Below, one piece after another: positions 11,396 to 23,989 of a DNA stretch of 64,000 nt. The DNA is taken from NCBI GenBank assembly GCA_009193035.1, contig SWDT01000064.1, forward strand, positions 1 through 64,000. Direction: 5' to 3'. The position numbers and the translations under genes are program-made. Positions within the stretch are counted from its first letter, which is position 1; each line of letters opens with the position of its first letter. The notes below the pieces were generated by a model. It was not told the DNA's origin and made no database searches. It worked only from the letters and a program-made list of their open reading frames with translations. The DNA comes from Halicephalobus mephisto (taxonomy: Eukaryota > Nematoda > Chromadorea > Rhabditida > Panagrolaimidae).

Positions 11396-13650
11396 AAAAT
11401 AAAACCTGCAAGTTGCTCGCAACATTCTGGCAACTCGGTCGGTAAGAAATAAAAATAAAGTTCGCAGTTTGCCCGCAACGTTCTGGCAGTTCAGTTGAAG
11501 TAAAAAGAAAATCCGCAGTTTGCCCGCAACGTTCGTGTGAGCTGGTCGGGATTTATATATTTATAATTTTGAAAATTCCTAAATAAAAAGAAAATCTGCA
11601 GTTTGCCCGTAACATTCTGGCAGTTCAGTCAAAATAAAAATAAAAAGAAAATCCGCAGTTCGCCCGCAACGTTTGTGCAAGCTGGTCGACATGTTGATTT
11701 CGAAATCTCCGGAAATCGAGAATTAAAATAAAATCTACACATTGCTCGCTATATCCTGGCAGATCGATCAGCATTTCTGTTTTTTTCATTTTTGAAAATT
11801 CCGGAGTTGAACTAAAATCCGCAGTTTGCCCGCAACATTCTGGCCTACCTAAACGTTCCCCAAAAATCCAACTTTATTTCGATCTCGGAACTTTTATTCA
11901 TTTCAAAATTAATTCCATAATTTTTATTTTTTTATTTTTTAATTTCCCGTTTTTAAAGGATACAATTTTTTCGATCCAAAAGAAGCAATTATTAGTTATT
12001 CTAAAAAGTAAATTAATGCATGAGAAAACGTCACGAGCCCTCTTAGAGTGAAATCCATCCATTCTAATCCTCTAATTATTTAAGACCAAAAAACAAAAAA
12101 TGTTTTTAGTTTATTTCTTAAAATTTTAATTTTTTCTTTTTTTAGAATTTTATTAATTTTATATGGAATAAAAAATAAAATTGACTCCCACCACAAAGGT
12201 CCCTGATGACCGTAATTTTAGGCCAAAAAATAAAAACAAATGTTAATTTTCATCACGAAAGTCCTTGATGACTATAAAAAATTATTTATTTACTAGTTCA
12301 AATTTAATTTTATGCAAAAATATAATCAAAAACAAATGGGAAATTATTTCCCACCACGAAAGTCCCCGATGACCGTAATGCATCTATTATTTTTTGAATA
12401 ATTATTAATTTTTACTAAAAAAATGAAAAGTGGAAGTTAATTCTCAGCACGAAAGTCCCTGATGACCGTAATATACATTTATTAATTTTTACCAAAAAAT
12501 AAAAAATATAAAATTAACTCCCAGCACGAAAATCCCTGGTGACCGTAATATATATTTATTAATTCTTTAGTGTTAATTAAGTTTTATTAAAAAATAGAAA
12601 ATATAAAGTTAACTCCCACCACGAAAATCCCTGATGACCGTAATGCATCTATTATTTTTTGAATAATTATTAACTTTTACCAAAAAATAAAAAATATAAA
12701 ATTAACTCCCAGCACGAAAGTCCCTGATGACCGTAATATATATTTATTATTTTTTTAGTGTTAATTAAATTTTATTAAAAAACGAAAAGTATGAAATCAT
12801 TCTGACCACGAAAATCCCTGATGAATTCTAAAAAAATTACTCATTTACCAATGCAAGTGGAAAATTGTAACAGCATTTAAAGTGAGCGAATTGAATTCCC
12901 GTCGCGAAAGTCCCCGATGACCATGACGAAGTTCTTCTTTCCCTAAGTGTGAAGTTCTACTTGCACTAAAACGGTCTAAAAGTAAAGTCAATCTTACGTA
13001 AAAATTCGTAATTAAATTTTTTATTTTTTTTTCTTTGAGGATTTATTGAGTAAATCCGTTTTAAAGTAGTTTTTTTACACAATAATGGAATTGACTAGAT
13101 ATATTTCAAAATTGGAACTTGTTTAAATTCAAAAAATTCAAAAAAAACCTGTGTCGAGATCGAAATAAAGTTGGATTTTTGGGGAACGTTTAGGTAGGCC
13201 AGAATGTTGCGGGCAAACTGCGGATTTTAGTTCAACTCCGGAATTTTCAAAAATGAAAAAAACAGAAATGCTGATCAATCTGCCAGGATGTAGCGAGCAA
13301 TGTGCAGATTTTATTTTAATTCTCGATTTCCGGAGATTTCGAAATCAACATGTCGACCAGCTTGCACAAACGTTGCGCGCAAACTGCAGATTTTCTTTTT
13401 ATTTTTATTTTGACTGAACTGCTAGAACGTTGCGGGCAAACTGCGGATTTTCTTTTTATTTAGGAATTTTCAAAATTATAAATATATAAATCCCGACCAG
13501 CTTACATGAACGTTGCGGGCGAACTGCGGATTTTCTTTTTCTTTTGACTGAACTGCTAGAACGTTGCGGGCAAACTGCGAACTTTATTTTTATTTATTAC
13601 CGACCGAGTTGCCAGAACGTTGTGGGCAATTTGCGAACTTTATCTTTAGT
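11396..13650. mobile_element. Foldback-type element with repeat-built inverted arms
   Basis: The left arm (about 11396-11888) and right arm (about 13150-13650) are reverse complements over ~490 bp with few differences. The inner ends are nearly exact (11821-11884 against 13160-13226). Each arm is itself built of about seven degenerate subrepeats of the form AATCCGCAGTTTGCCCGCAA plus a CGTTCTGGCAG tail. The 1.26 kb between the arms carries a separate satellite. Long arms with internal subrepeats resemble foldback transposons. No transposase frame and no target duplication were identified. Confidence 0.75.
12180..12930 (+). repeat. ~90-bp spaced satellite in the foldback loop
   Basis: About nine copies of CACGAAAGTCCCTGATGACC (usually followed by GTAAT), separated by AT-rich spacers so the period is roughly 75-100 bp. 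The motif core varies little while the spacers vary much. Confidence 0.85.
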
Positions 13651-14039
13651 TTGAAATGTTCAAAACTATAAATATATAAATCCCGGGCGATCCAGCAACA
13701 TGTTGTGAGCAAATTGCGGATTTCACTTTTATTTTGATGTTGACCTTTTTATAGATCTCAGTGCAGGACTAATTGCCATGGCCGGGGGGCAAAACGAGCT
13801 TTGTATCTCCGTAAAGCCGGTAATTTCGTGTTTCATTTGATCCTCGTTGAAGCCATAATTGTTGAATCTCACGGGATACTGTAATTTGACCTTTTTAAAA
13901 TCGCGATAATTTTTACTTTTTATATTGTCCATTACTGTAAAATTAAAAAACCACAAATCTGATGAGTAATTTCACAAGTTGCAAATTAATTCGACCATGT
14001 TCTAAGAAATCTAAAAGTGTAAATAATTCAAAAATCCGC

Positions 14040-14665
14040 AATTAAGAGATTTTAGAAAAACTAAATTTAAGAAATTATTTTTTAAAAAATTATTTTAAAT
14101 AAAATAACTTTTAAAAATTTATTTTTAAAAAAGAATTATTTTAGAGAAATTTATTTAAAAAAATAAATTATTTTTAAAATTTATTTGAAAAAAAGAATTA
14201 TTTTAGAGAAATTTATTCAAAAAAATAAATTATTTTTAAAATTTATTTTAAAAAAAGAATTATTTTAGAAAAATTTATTTTAAAAAAAGAATTATTTTAG
14301 AAAAATTTATTTTTAAGAAATAATTGTTTAAAAATTTATTTTTAAAAAAGAAATTTATCTAAAAAAATTACTTTTAAAATTTATTAAAAAAAAATTATTT
14401 TAGAAAAGTTTATTTTTAAGAAATAATTGTTTAAAAATTTATTTTTAAAAAAGAAATTTATCTAAAAAAATTACTTTTAAAATTTATTAAAAAAAAATTA
14501 TTTTAGAAAAGTTTATTTTTAAGAAATAATTGTTTAAAAAATTTATTTTTAAAAAAGAAATTTATCTAAAAAAATTACTTTTAAAATTTATTTGAAAAAA
14601 ATTATTTTAGAAATTTATTTTTAAGAAATAATTGTTTAAAAATTTATTTTTAAAAAAGAATTGTT
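14040..14665. repeat. AT-rich tandem repeat, ~105-bp higher-order unit
   Basis: Runs of TTTATTTTTAAGAAATAATT, TTTAAAAAAGAAATTTATCT and similar phrases. In the second half they form a ~105-bp higher-order unit repeated about three to four times. Confidence 0.75.
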
Positions 14666-14994
14666 TTTACTTTTCCCTTGTTTGAAAATTCCCACTTCCG
14701 GCCTCCTTGCCTCAGGCACTTGGCAACATCCAAGAAAATAACAAATGGAAAAACTGGTCACGCGTTTTGTCTGCATTTTGACCTCCGTCTGTTCCCGCCA
14801 CGAATGGCACTGCTGCAAACCTCGTTATCTAGATATCCAGGCCCGACGGGGATTTCAAAAGACGTAAACACGTTTTTGAACAAATGCACATCAATATTTA
14901 ACTCTCATGGCTGTAGTTTGAGGTCTGAACTTTCCATGTCAAGACATCATTTGCACGTATTGTTCAAACAGAATCATACTTAATCAAGTCTACC

Positions 14995-15345
14995 TAAATA
15001 TATTTTAAAAAATGAAAATTCACGTTTTTCTGTTAAAGTAGAATTTTTACTTATCTTTAAAAAATTACACTTATTTTTAATTAAATATATAAAAAAAGAA
15101 AATTCACGTTTTTCTGTTAAAGTAGAATTTTTACTTATCTTTAAAAAATTACACTTATTTTTAATTAAATATATTTTAAAAAATGAAAATTCACGTTTTT
15201 CTGTTAAAGTAGAATTTTTACTTATCTTTAAAAAATTATATTTATTTTTAATTAAATATATTTTAAAAAATGAAAATTCACGTTTTTCTGTTAAAATATA
15301 ATTTTTACTTATCTTTAAAAAATTATATTTTTAATTAAACATAAA
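14995..15345. repeat. ~88-bp tandem repeat, four copies
   Basis: Four copies of a unit containing GAAAATTCACGTTTTTCTGT and AAGTAGAATTTTTACTTATC. The last copy has more changes. Confidence 0.85.
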
Positions 15346-15404
15346 AAATAAAAATTCATTTTTTCGTGTTAAGACACAATTTTTACGTGAATGGAAAACA
15401 TATA

Positions 15405-15720
15405 AAAGAAATATAACGTATGAAATAAATCACTAATTATGTGTGGAAATCGGCTTTTCAGATTCAGCTTAGTCATCTAGGTCATGGTGAGAACAACACT
15501 ATGCAAGGTTTTAGGATACCATAATTGGTTTAATATTTTTTTTTCTCTTATATTTTTTCGTCTTATATTTTCGTAAACGGAAAAAATATAAGATATGAAA
15601 TAAATCACTAATTATGTGTGGAAATCAGCTTTTGAGATTGAGCTTAGTCATCTAGGTCATGGTGATAACAACACTATGCAAGATTTTCGGATACCATAAT
15701 TGGTTTAATATTTTTTCCAT
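15405..15720 (+). repeat. Direct duplication of ~130 bp
   Basis: A segment starting near 15409 (AAATAAATCACTAATTATGT, then TTAGTCATCTAGGTCATGGT) recurs near 15583 with a few substitutions. Confidence 0.85.
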
Positions 15721-16019
15721 TTTATATTTCTTCCTTTTATTTTTTTCTTACTGTCCAATTTTTATTTATTTTTAAAAAATATATCTAATTTTAATTAAAT
15801 TTACAATTAAAATATATATATTCAAATTTTTCGCGCTAGGACGCAACTTGTGAAATTTTATTTTAAAAATTAATTTTAAAAATTTAAAAGTGGAATTTTG
15901 GAATGAAAATTTGAAATTTAAATTTTAGTAAAATAAAATACAGCTGTTTAAAAAATCATCTGTCATTTCTTAGAAGGAAAATTTAAATAATAAATTCCGA
16001 TTATTAATTTAGGTAAATT

Positions 16020-16440
16020 AAAATATAATTTTAAAAATTTATTTAAAAAATTAATTAAAATATTTTTTAAAAATCTGAAAATTTATTTAAAAAAAGTAAA
16101 TTAAAATAATTTTTTTTTATTTTAAAATTTATTTAAAAAAAATTAAATTAAAATAATTTTTTTAAATTTAAAAATTTATTTAAAAAAAGCAAATTAAAAT
16201 AATTTTTTTATTTAAAAATTTATTTAAAAAAGTAAATTAAAATAATTTTTTTAAATTTAAAAATTTATTTAAAAAAGTAAATTAAAGTATTTTTTAATTT
16301 AAAAATTTATTTAAAAAAAGTAAATTAAAATAATTTTTTTAAATTTAAAAATTTATTTTAAAAAAGTAAATTAAAATAATTTTTTTAAATTTAAAAATTT
16401 ATTTAAAAAATTAAATTAAAGTATTTTTTAAAAATCTGAA
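16020..16440. repeat. AT-rich ~44-bp tandem repeat
   Basis: About nine copies of a unit of the form AAAATTTATTTAAAAAAGTA plus AATTAAAATAATTTTTTTAA. Confidence 0.8.
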
Positions 16441-16689
16441 AATTTATGTTTTTGGACGAAAAATTAACCTTAGAATTTAGATTATCAATTTTTGATAAAG
16501 AAAAACGCAAAAAACTTTTTTGGCAAATTTCCCATTTAGTCTTTGGCCAAAAGACAAAGCACAAGAAAGTCCTGTATTATTCTAAATTCAAAAAAATATA
16601 ATTCAATTAAATTAAAAAATATTTTGTAAAAAAAAATTTTCGAAGAATTGGCTAGTCCCCAAACTGGCTCCTTGCCCAGCTGGACAGAA

Positions 16690-16930
16690 TTTTTTTTTTT
16701 TTTAGTAAGTCTGGTAGACCGATTTTCCCATTCTAATGGTCTATGATCAGTTATCCCACTTTAGAGCAGACCGATTGCACCGCGCAAATAACGATTGTCT
16801 GTCGCGCAAAAACCGAAAACAGACGAGCAAAGGAGACAGACAGGCAATCCCCTCTGGCGTCCGTCTTCTGTTATTCACTCTAGCGACATTCAGTTTCGTT
16901 CAAAGTATCTTTTTGGCTCCAATTTTTGTT
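16690..16930. other. GC-richer island, possible regulatory DNA
   Basis: About 200 bp of clearly higher GC lies between AT-rich repeats. It has an open frame but no start context, splice sites or recognisable protein. It is 3.5 kb upstream of the daf-5-like gene, so an upstream promoter or enhancer is possible but unproven. Confidence 0.25.
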
Positions 16931-16999
16931 TTTCTTAAAAAAGTTGTTGATAATCAATTTTTTTTAATTTAAAAAATCTGAATTTTAGGATTTTCTAAG

Positions 17000-18120
17000 A
17001 ATTTTTAAGGAATTTCGCGTCAGGACCAATTTTTAAGGAATTTCGTGTCGGGACCAATTTTTTAAAAAACATTTATTTTTATAATAATTTTTGAACTATA
17101 AAACCGGAATTCTAAAATCCTTGAAAATTCGTGCTAGGACCATTTTTGAAAATTTCAAAGTTTCGTGTCAGGACCAATTTTTAAAAAACATTTATTTTTA
17201 TAGTAATTTTTAAATTATAAAACTGGAATTCTAAAATTCGTGCTAGGACCATTTCTGAAAATTTTGGAATTTCGTGTCAGGACCGATTTTTAAGAATTTC
17301 GCGTCGGGACCGATTTTTTAAAAAACGCTTATTTTTACAATGTTATTCTAAAAATAACATTTAAAATCAAAAATTCTAAACTCTCTGAAAATTCCGAAAG
17401 TCCGTGTCAGGGCCATTTTTAGAAAAAATTAATTTTTAAAATACTTCGTAAAATTCTGGAATCTTAAAAATTTCGAAAATTCGGTTTTTAACAATTTAAT
17501 AAAAAACAATTTTTCACAATATTTTTCCGAATTAAATAAGAGCTATTTTTTAATTCAATCACTGCCTGACAATCCTATTTTTCTTTTTTAAATATCTATA
17601 ACCATTTGTTTAAAATTCCGACTTTTGGAGCGAAAACCTGATTTCCTTGAAAAAAATGGAAAACATGTCCCAAATACTTTGTAGCAATCATTTTTAAACA
17701 ATAGCAGTCCATGTTTCATTCTATCAAAGTTAACAGTCAAATTTCAATGTCGAAGTTCGAAGTCAAAGTTTAACTTCCAAATTTTGATGTCGAAGTTCGA
17801 AGTCAAAATTCAAAATTAAAATTCGAAGTTCAAAGTCAAAATTCGAATTTCAAAGTCAAATTTTGATGTCAAAGTTCGAAATCAAAATTCGAAGTTCAAC
17901 TTTCAAATTTTAATGTCGAAGTCCGAAGTCAGAAATTAATGTCGAATTTCAAAATCAAAATTCGAAGTTCAAAGTCAAATTTTAATGTCGAATTTCAAAA
18001 TCAAAATTCGAAGTTCAACTTTCAAATTTTAATTTCGAATTTCAAAATTCGAATTTCAACTTTCAAATTTAGAAGTAAAAATTTAAAGTTTGATGTCGAA
18101 ATTTGACCATCAACTTTGAG
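17000..18120. repeat. Scattered TTCGTGTCAGGACC motifs and TTCGAAGTC simple repeat
   Basis: From 17000 to 17420 there are about six copies of TTCG(T/C)GTC(A/G)GGACC spaced 60-150 bp apart. From 17720 to 18120 a simple degenerate array of TCAAAATTCGAAGTTCAA phrases follows. Confidence 0.7.
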
Positions 18121-18369
18121 TTTGAATTTTGACTTCTAAGTTCGATGTTGACATTTGGACTTTTTGTACTAAAACGATTTGATGGTCATTTTGATTCAAA
18201 ATTTTTTGATTTAAATAACTTTTCGAAATGAAAATTTGCGAATTTTGTTTTAACACGAAAAAAATAGATTTTTGATCGTCAACTTTGGGAATACAGAAGA
18301 GCACTGTTTTCTGAAAATCTGCAAAGTTGTTTTTCTGTCCTCTACGTGCTGTTTCCACATCCAGCATTT

Positions 18370-18840
18370 TGATAAAAAACAGGTCCGTCGTAGGAAGGGA
18401 CTGCTGTTCTTCGATGTCCTTGTTGCCTGACTAGACGGGCCATGTGCGGCTCAAACACGTCAGGAACGCCCCACGAAACGTCGTAAACAAGTGACGAGGG
18501 ACTTTCGAACGTGTAATGGTGAAAGCGAGAGAGAAAAAAGAAAAAATTTTACGGAGATGGAATGTTTGTCTTTCCGTATGTACACTCTTGGTTCTTTTTG
18601 ATCTTTTTTCCGCGACAACGACAACTCTGGCGTCGCTGTCTAGCCAGCTCTATTCGAGAGGAAAGTCTGTCTGCTATTTTGCTGAGTTTGCTCTTCTGTC
18701 GGACAGACCGCGAAGGGCAGTCTCCTTTGAAACCAGCCCGCGAACATTTCGCGACTGCAATATTCCGTCTTGATGGCAACAATCGGGTTCCTTCTGGCAT
18801 TTTGCAACAATTTTCGTAACTTTACCACCCATATAAAGTC
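18370..18840. promoter_or_regulatory. GC-rich island upstream of daf-5-like gene
   Basis: About 450 bp of high-complexity, GC-richer DNA with overlapping open frames on both strands, none resembling a protein I know and none with good splice context. It may be a promoter or enhancer of the gene starting at 20416, or an untranslated first exon. The rest of 18840-20415 is AT-rich and shows no gene. Confidence 0.3.
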
Positions 18841-20415
18841 CCGATCACTCTAAAACGTCCTCCTATTCATATATAAACAAATTTTTAAAAACAATTTTAT
18901 TATTCCCAAAAAAGTAAAAATCCTATTTTTTCAGGTTCATATATGAAATTTCTTTACTTTTTTAATTACCGTATTCAAAATTATAGATTTGGTATTTCAA
19001 AACACTCTTCAATTCCCTGGGGACTGAATGTAAGAATTTTAATTTTTTTATTTTTTTAAATAATTTTAATTTTTTCGGATTCATATATAAAAAGTAATTT
19101 TTTTCGCTTTGTAGCTATTGTTTAAACAGTTGAATGGGATATTTTAAGATGTCTTTTGAACTTTCGTGTTCGTGTGTGGAATTTTTTAATTTTTATACTT
19201 TTATTAAAAAAACAGAAAGCTTACTTTAGGATATCCGCTAAGTCCCCGTGACGATATGTGAAAATTAATTTTTTTACTTTTTAATCTCTTTGAAAAAATG
19301 CCTTTAAATTTTCCATTTCCGCGTTCATATATGAAATTTAATTTTTTAAAATTGTATTTCGAATTTCCCGCGTCTTGTCTGAGAAATCTTATTTTTTACA
19401 ACGTTAATTTGCAGAAAGTAAAATCCAGAATTCTCAGAATCCTTCATTGTCCCTCAAATCTTGGACTTTCGCCAGCTGTTTTCATGTTGGCCTGACGAAA
19501 ACTCACAGACCGTGAGAATCGAGAATACATTTTTCGCCTCGAATGGCAACTTGCGTGATTGGTGGGTTTCTTTGCATATATATTTATTTATTTATGGGAT
19601 GTTAATTGACTTGTCTCGAAGGGGAATACCACACTGAGGACAGATTTGTTTCGATTTGGCGGGAAACCGACGTTCGCAAGACGCCAGGTGACAACTCCTT
19701 CCGTTTTTCCACTTTTATCGTTAAATTCCAAAACAAAAAAATTGAAAAAAGTTCCTTTTTGGCCGGAATTTGTGAAAGATTCCAAAATGTCGTGTAAATT
19801 TTTAAACATTTGAGAATTAAGCGGAAATTTGGAATTATAAAAAATCCCGTGACGTTCTAAGAAGTCATCTCGGGGAAATTTTGTAGTACTTAATTTGTAA
19901 TTTTTATAGTGGATAAAATTTCACAGAAATTCTCAGAATTTGGATGGTTTTTGGAATTTTTATGCAAATTTTAGAGGTTTTTGGAACTTTACGCCAGTTT
20001 GTGGACTTTTCGGCACATTTTTAATATTTTAGGGATCCTGTAGAACCTTTAAAAGTCCTCTAAGACCTCAAAAGTCCCTTAAAATCCCTGAATTTCCGGG
20101 ATTCATTAAATCTAAGAGATCAAAAATTAATTTTTCTGAAAATTCGCGTTGGGAGAAGGCCACAACAGGTTTCGTTTCGGTTTTCGGTGTCGTTTGTTAA
20201 ACAGTTTTACCTTACGTCCTGAGTAAAATGAAGATTGCTTTTTTCTCGCAATCGATTTTTGTGAAAATTGTTAATTTTCTTGAACTTAAATAGCTTATAA
20301 ATGGTGGCAGTCTCTAGTTAATTAGGGCTTTGTAGGTAAGCAATTGCAGCACTTGGAAACCTTTGGTCGGTATTTTCATTTCCCTAGATGCTTAAATGTC
20401 GTTTGTTTGAATGTA

Positions 20416-23400
20416 ATGTTTTCAGAACAGTCTTCAACACTTGAACATTATAATTCGTCATCGAAAAAGGAAAATCGCGATTCCTCGTCGACGACTTCTG
20501 GATCTGAATCTTCTCCCCTGAACTTGTGGACGTCGTTGCAGCAAATTGCGGCGAATCGGTCGGTCGGGATATCGTTCCCTCCGGCTCCATCTACCTCATT
20601 GTCAACCCTGATGGAAGATTCGAGAAATGGAAGAGGACAGAAACGACGAGCATCGTTGAATTGGACGGATGAGGATTTAGCTGCGGCTGAAACTCTTTCT
20701 AGTATGGTTAACAAGACTTCCGTCAGTGCTCCTGCGTCTTTAATCAAGCCTAAGAATGATCCAGCGGATATACTACTTCATCAATTGTCGACTCTTTGTC
20801 GTAATGCTCAGAAAAATGTTGCTGAAGCAAATAATTCTGCTCCATATGTTTTTGAAACAGACAAAAGTTCTTCTACTTTGAAGTCGACTCATCTTGCAAG
20901 TCATCTGATTTCTTGCTTCGTCGTTGGAGGGGAAATCAGACTTTGTGCCCCTCAGGTCTACAGTGTTATCATGAAAGACGTTCCAGAAGAAGACTTGACT
21001 AAATGGATCAGATTGCTTTCGATTAATGAACATCCGGCGACAGAAGAACAATATACGTCGTTGAAAGCGAATCAAGCGATTCCAGGTAGTTCTAATGGAT
21101 GTGGATTGATGACTAAAACATCGGCAGAAAGACTTGTTGGAGTACTTGTTGATCCGGTTAACTATCGTAGACTTCCAGAAGAAAAAAGAATGAAATTGGA
21201 ACCTATCCTTGTAAGTTTTGACTGATAAGGATTGAGCAAGCTATAAGTCACGTTTTTGGTCTTTTTTAATCGATATTGAATTTAAATTAAATAGCTGTTG
21301 ATTTTATTTAGTTTTGATATATGAAGGATTGTTTTTGAAAACGGGGCGCCGAAATTATCGAAAATTTAAAGTTCCTAGTTTTGTTTGTTTGTACTTTTAA
21401 GGAACTTTTGAATGAACTCCCTTGACACTTGTTCAGGACTGGTTCGAGACGACGATAATATAGTGTTTTTGTTCGTTTTGAAAAAAGGGGCGTCGCTGTA
21501 TTTGGGGGAAAGCCTAAGGCGTCCGTCAAAACGTGTAGCGCGCGTGCAAGAATCACCACTGCAACATTTGGAAGGACGGACGAACGCACGAGTCCTGTTT
21601 TCAGTTCAGAGTAATGGCGCGTGTCCATCAGTATTTGAGTTCCTGTGGATTTTTTACGTTTTTATTTTTTTAATTTTTAAATTTATATATGATAGTTTTT
21701 TGAAATTATTTAAATTTATTTTTGGATTGCTTTTGATTGCGCACTTAACTCGCCGTCAAGTAGCCGAGTTCACGTTGTCCTAAGCTTCCCGATTCAGTCG
21801 TCAAGTGGAATACGTAGGATTTTTACGGTTTTCCTTCACGAAGTAACATTGAATTTCCTCCGCTATCGTGTTGGAGTGGAAGATATGGACATTGTTTTAT
21901 TCGGTTTTTAAAATTGATATATCGATTAAATTGGGCTAATCCTGACTGTTGCGTACTTAATTTGGAACTATAAGAAAGAATTAGCGTTGATACTTAGATG
22001 TCCCCTCGGCAACAGCTTTAGTTCCCTGCTAATTAACACATTGACATTTTTTCCTGTTGACGTATTAAGGGTTTAAAAATGGAATTTTACACAAAAAGTA
22101 AAATGGAAAAGAAATACAACTTTTGAATTCCCGCGCAAGAGCGAGCAAATTTTGTTTAGTCCAAAACGATAAACCTGGCAATTTCCTGACTGAATTGACT
22201 GACATTTTCCTTTTGACAATCCTATATTTGAAGAAAAGGTAAATCTGGCACAGTGCTATTAAATGTGACTCGCTCTGACCTCACGCGCACTTTTCTCTTT
22301 TTTACCTAAATTGTTCAACTTTTGTTCCTAATTTCGCAGTTGTTTTGTGTCGACTAATTTTTTCTTCTTCAGATTCAACACGATTGCTTCGGTGGATGTG
22401 AAGCTAGATTGTTCACGACGTTGTATCCTGGACCATGTGTCGAATGTACAACTTGTAGTTGTTTGATGACCCCGGAGATTTTCTGTCGGCATTCACACGC
22501 TGTTCGAGAACACGATCAAGTTTGTCATTGGGGTTTTGACGCTGTTAATTGGAAAAATTACATTCGGGCGCACGATTTGGTTGAAAACGATATTGAAGTG
22601 CAGCATCGCTTGAGAAAATTCATTCAAGTTGATTCAAAACTTCTTATCGATCAAACTACATTGGAAGACGATATCGAGGCTGCTACGAAGAAAGGAGGAA
22701 TGTTTAATCCGCTGACGGCCATGGCTGCTGCTTCTTTGCTTGCTCAGCAACAAGCTCCTACGTCTGCTGGTCCTAGTACTTCTGGAGTTCCCCCAATTGT
22801 ATCGTGTGTCAACAATATATCACAAGCTCAAGGACAACAAGCAGGATTATTGGCTATGATTCATTTACAAGCTCTTCAAGCTCAGGCTAATAATTCTAAT
22901 CCTGGTCCTGCTAGTATTGCACAGAATCCACCTTCTCAGATTCTGGCTGCTGCTGCTGTTCCATCTACGGCTCCTTCGGGGACTGGGGTTCAGATCCCGC
23001 AATCACGGGTTTTCAGTGATTTTTTGGCAGCTTTCCAGCAACAACAGCAATTGCAAGCTCTTAGGAATGTTGCAGCTGCTTTGACGACACTTCCAAGTGG
23101 AGACGACTCTGACATTCCAAGAAAACGAGCTCATACTGTTTCTGATCCTTCTAGTTGTCGGGCGGCTGCTGTGGCTGCTGCGAACAAGGAGGAAAATTCT
23201 CTCAATAATTTCAGATTCGGAAGTCTTCCAGCAGGTAAGGTTTTAACCTTTGATTGGAATGATTGATTGACGTATTTTAGATCAACAACTGGTTACTATG
23301 TTGTCTCGATTGACGACACAAGATAATGTTGTGAAGATTTCTGAAATGATCAATAACTGCATTTCTCAGAGAATTCAACCAATTGTGGATGACAACAATC

Positions 23401-23555
23401 GTCTGAGAAGAGAAATGGCAGAACTTCGGTCTGAACTTGAGGTGAAGGAAGAAGTTTTATCTAGATTTGCTCTCGGACAACAACTGCAAGTAGCTAACAA
23501 TCAGCCACATCAACCTATGGACACTGAGGAAGATCACATAGAAATCGATTCTTAA
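20416..23555 (+). CDS. daf-5: Ski/Sno-family transcriptional co-regulator, DAF-5-like
   Basis: Exons 20416..21210, 22373..23234 and 23281..23555 join in phase to 643 residues. Residues ~160-262 form a Ski/Sno/Dac domain (CFVVGGEIRLCAPQVYSVIM through SSNGCGLMTKTSAERL). Exon 2 opens with the SMAD4-binding SAND-like part: HDCFGGCEARLF, CVECTTCSCLM, FCRHSHAVREH and CHWGFDAVNWKNYI, with the expected Cys/His zinc ligands. Ala/Gln-rich sequence and a C-terminal coiled coil (RREMAELRSELEVKEEVLSR) follow. In C. elegans, DAF-5 is the Ski/Sno partner of DAF-3 SMAD in dauer TGF-beta signalling; that role is carried over by homology. The start at MFSEQ is the last in-frame ATG before clear coding; an upstream exon is possible. 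Intron 1 (1.16 kb) contains a GC-rich island. Confidence 0.85.
21400..21800. promoter_or_regulatory. GC-rich island in intron 1 of daf-5-like gene
   Basis: High-complexity, GC-rich sequence with CpG-rich words (for example GTAGCGCGCGTGC) sits inside an otherwise AT-rich intron. It resembles the islands at 16.7 and 18.4 kb. A possible internal promoter or enhancer; not proven. Confidence 0.3.
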
Positions 23556-23989
23556 TCTCTTAGAAACCAGAGTTGTATATACTTGTAGCGGTAATTTTAT
23601 GGCACATACGAATCCTTCAGTATATTGTAGAAAATTCATTATCCTCAGTGTATTTATGATCAAAATTAACGGTTCTACTTTCTGGATGACTCGAGGGTAG
23701 TGGATTTCTGTCTGAACCTCCTTGTCTTCCCTATGTACGTTAAAGTACAATGATTTTTGTTACCAGAAAATTTTCCCGGTGAATCTTCTCGGTCAAGAAA
23801 TTTTTAAATTATTAAATTTGATAATTGTTGATTTTTAAAAGTACCAAAAGACTGGAATTCACTGGTTGTCGTTCTTTTATCTGATACTGTTGCATGTACA
23901 AGATTATAAAAGATATCCAGTTTTTGAAAGATCGGATTTGGTATTGAAGTTGACTGGCACAGTGTAGGACTAAATTCAAAACTAGGAAA

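Noticed and set aside
12180..12930. Regularly spaced near-identical repeats resembling a CRISPR array
   Set aside because: Eukaryotic DNA, spacers are related AT-rich text rather than unique sequences, and the array is the loop of a foldback element.
13729..13956. Minus-strand frame of 75 codons beside the foldback element
   Set aside because: Protein-like in part, but no splice context, no family match, and it begins inside repeat sequence.
14678..14983. 101-codon plus-strand frame
   Set aside because: Overlaps another frame on the opposite strand, composition is not coding-like and no splice signals fit.
18516..18828. Four overlapping frames on both strands in the GC-rich island
   Set aside because: Simultaneous openness reflects higher GC content; none resembles a protein or has good start and splice context.
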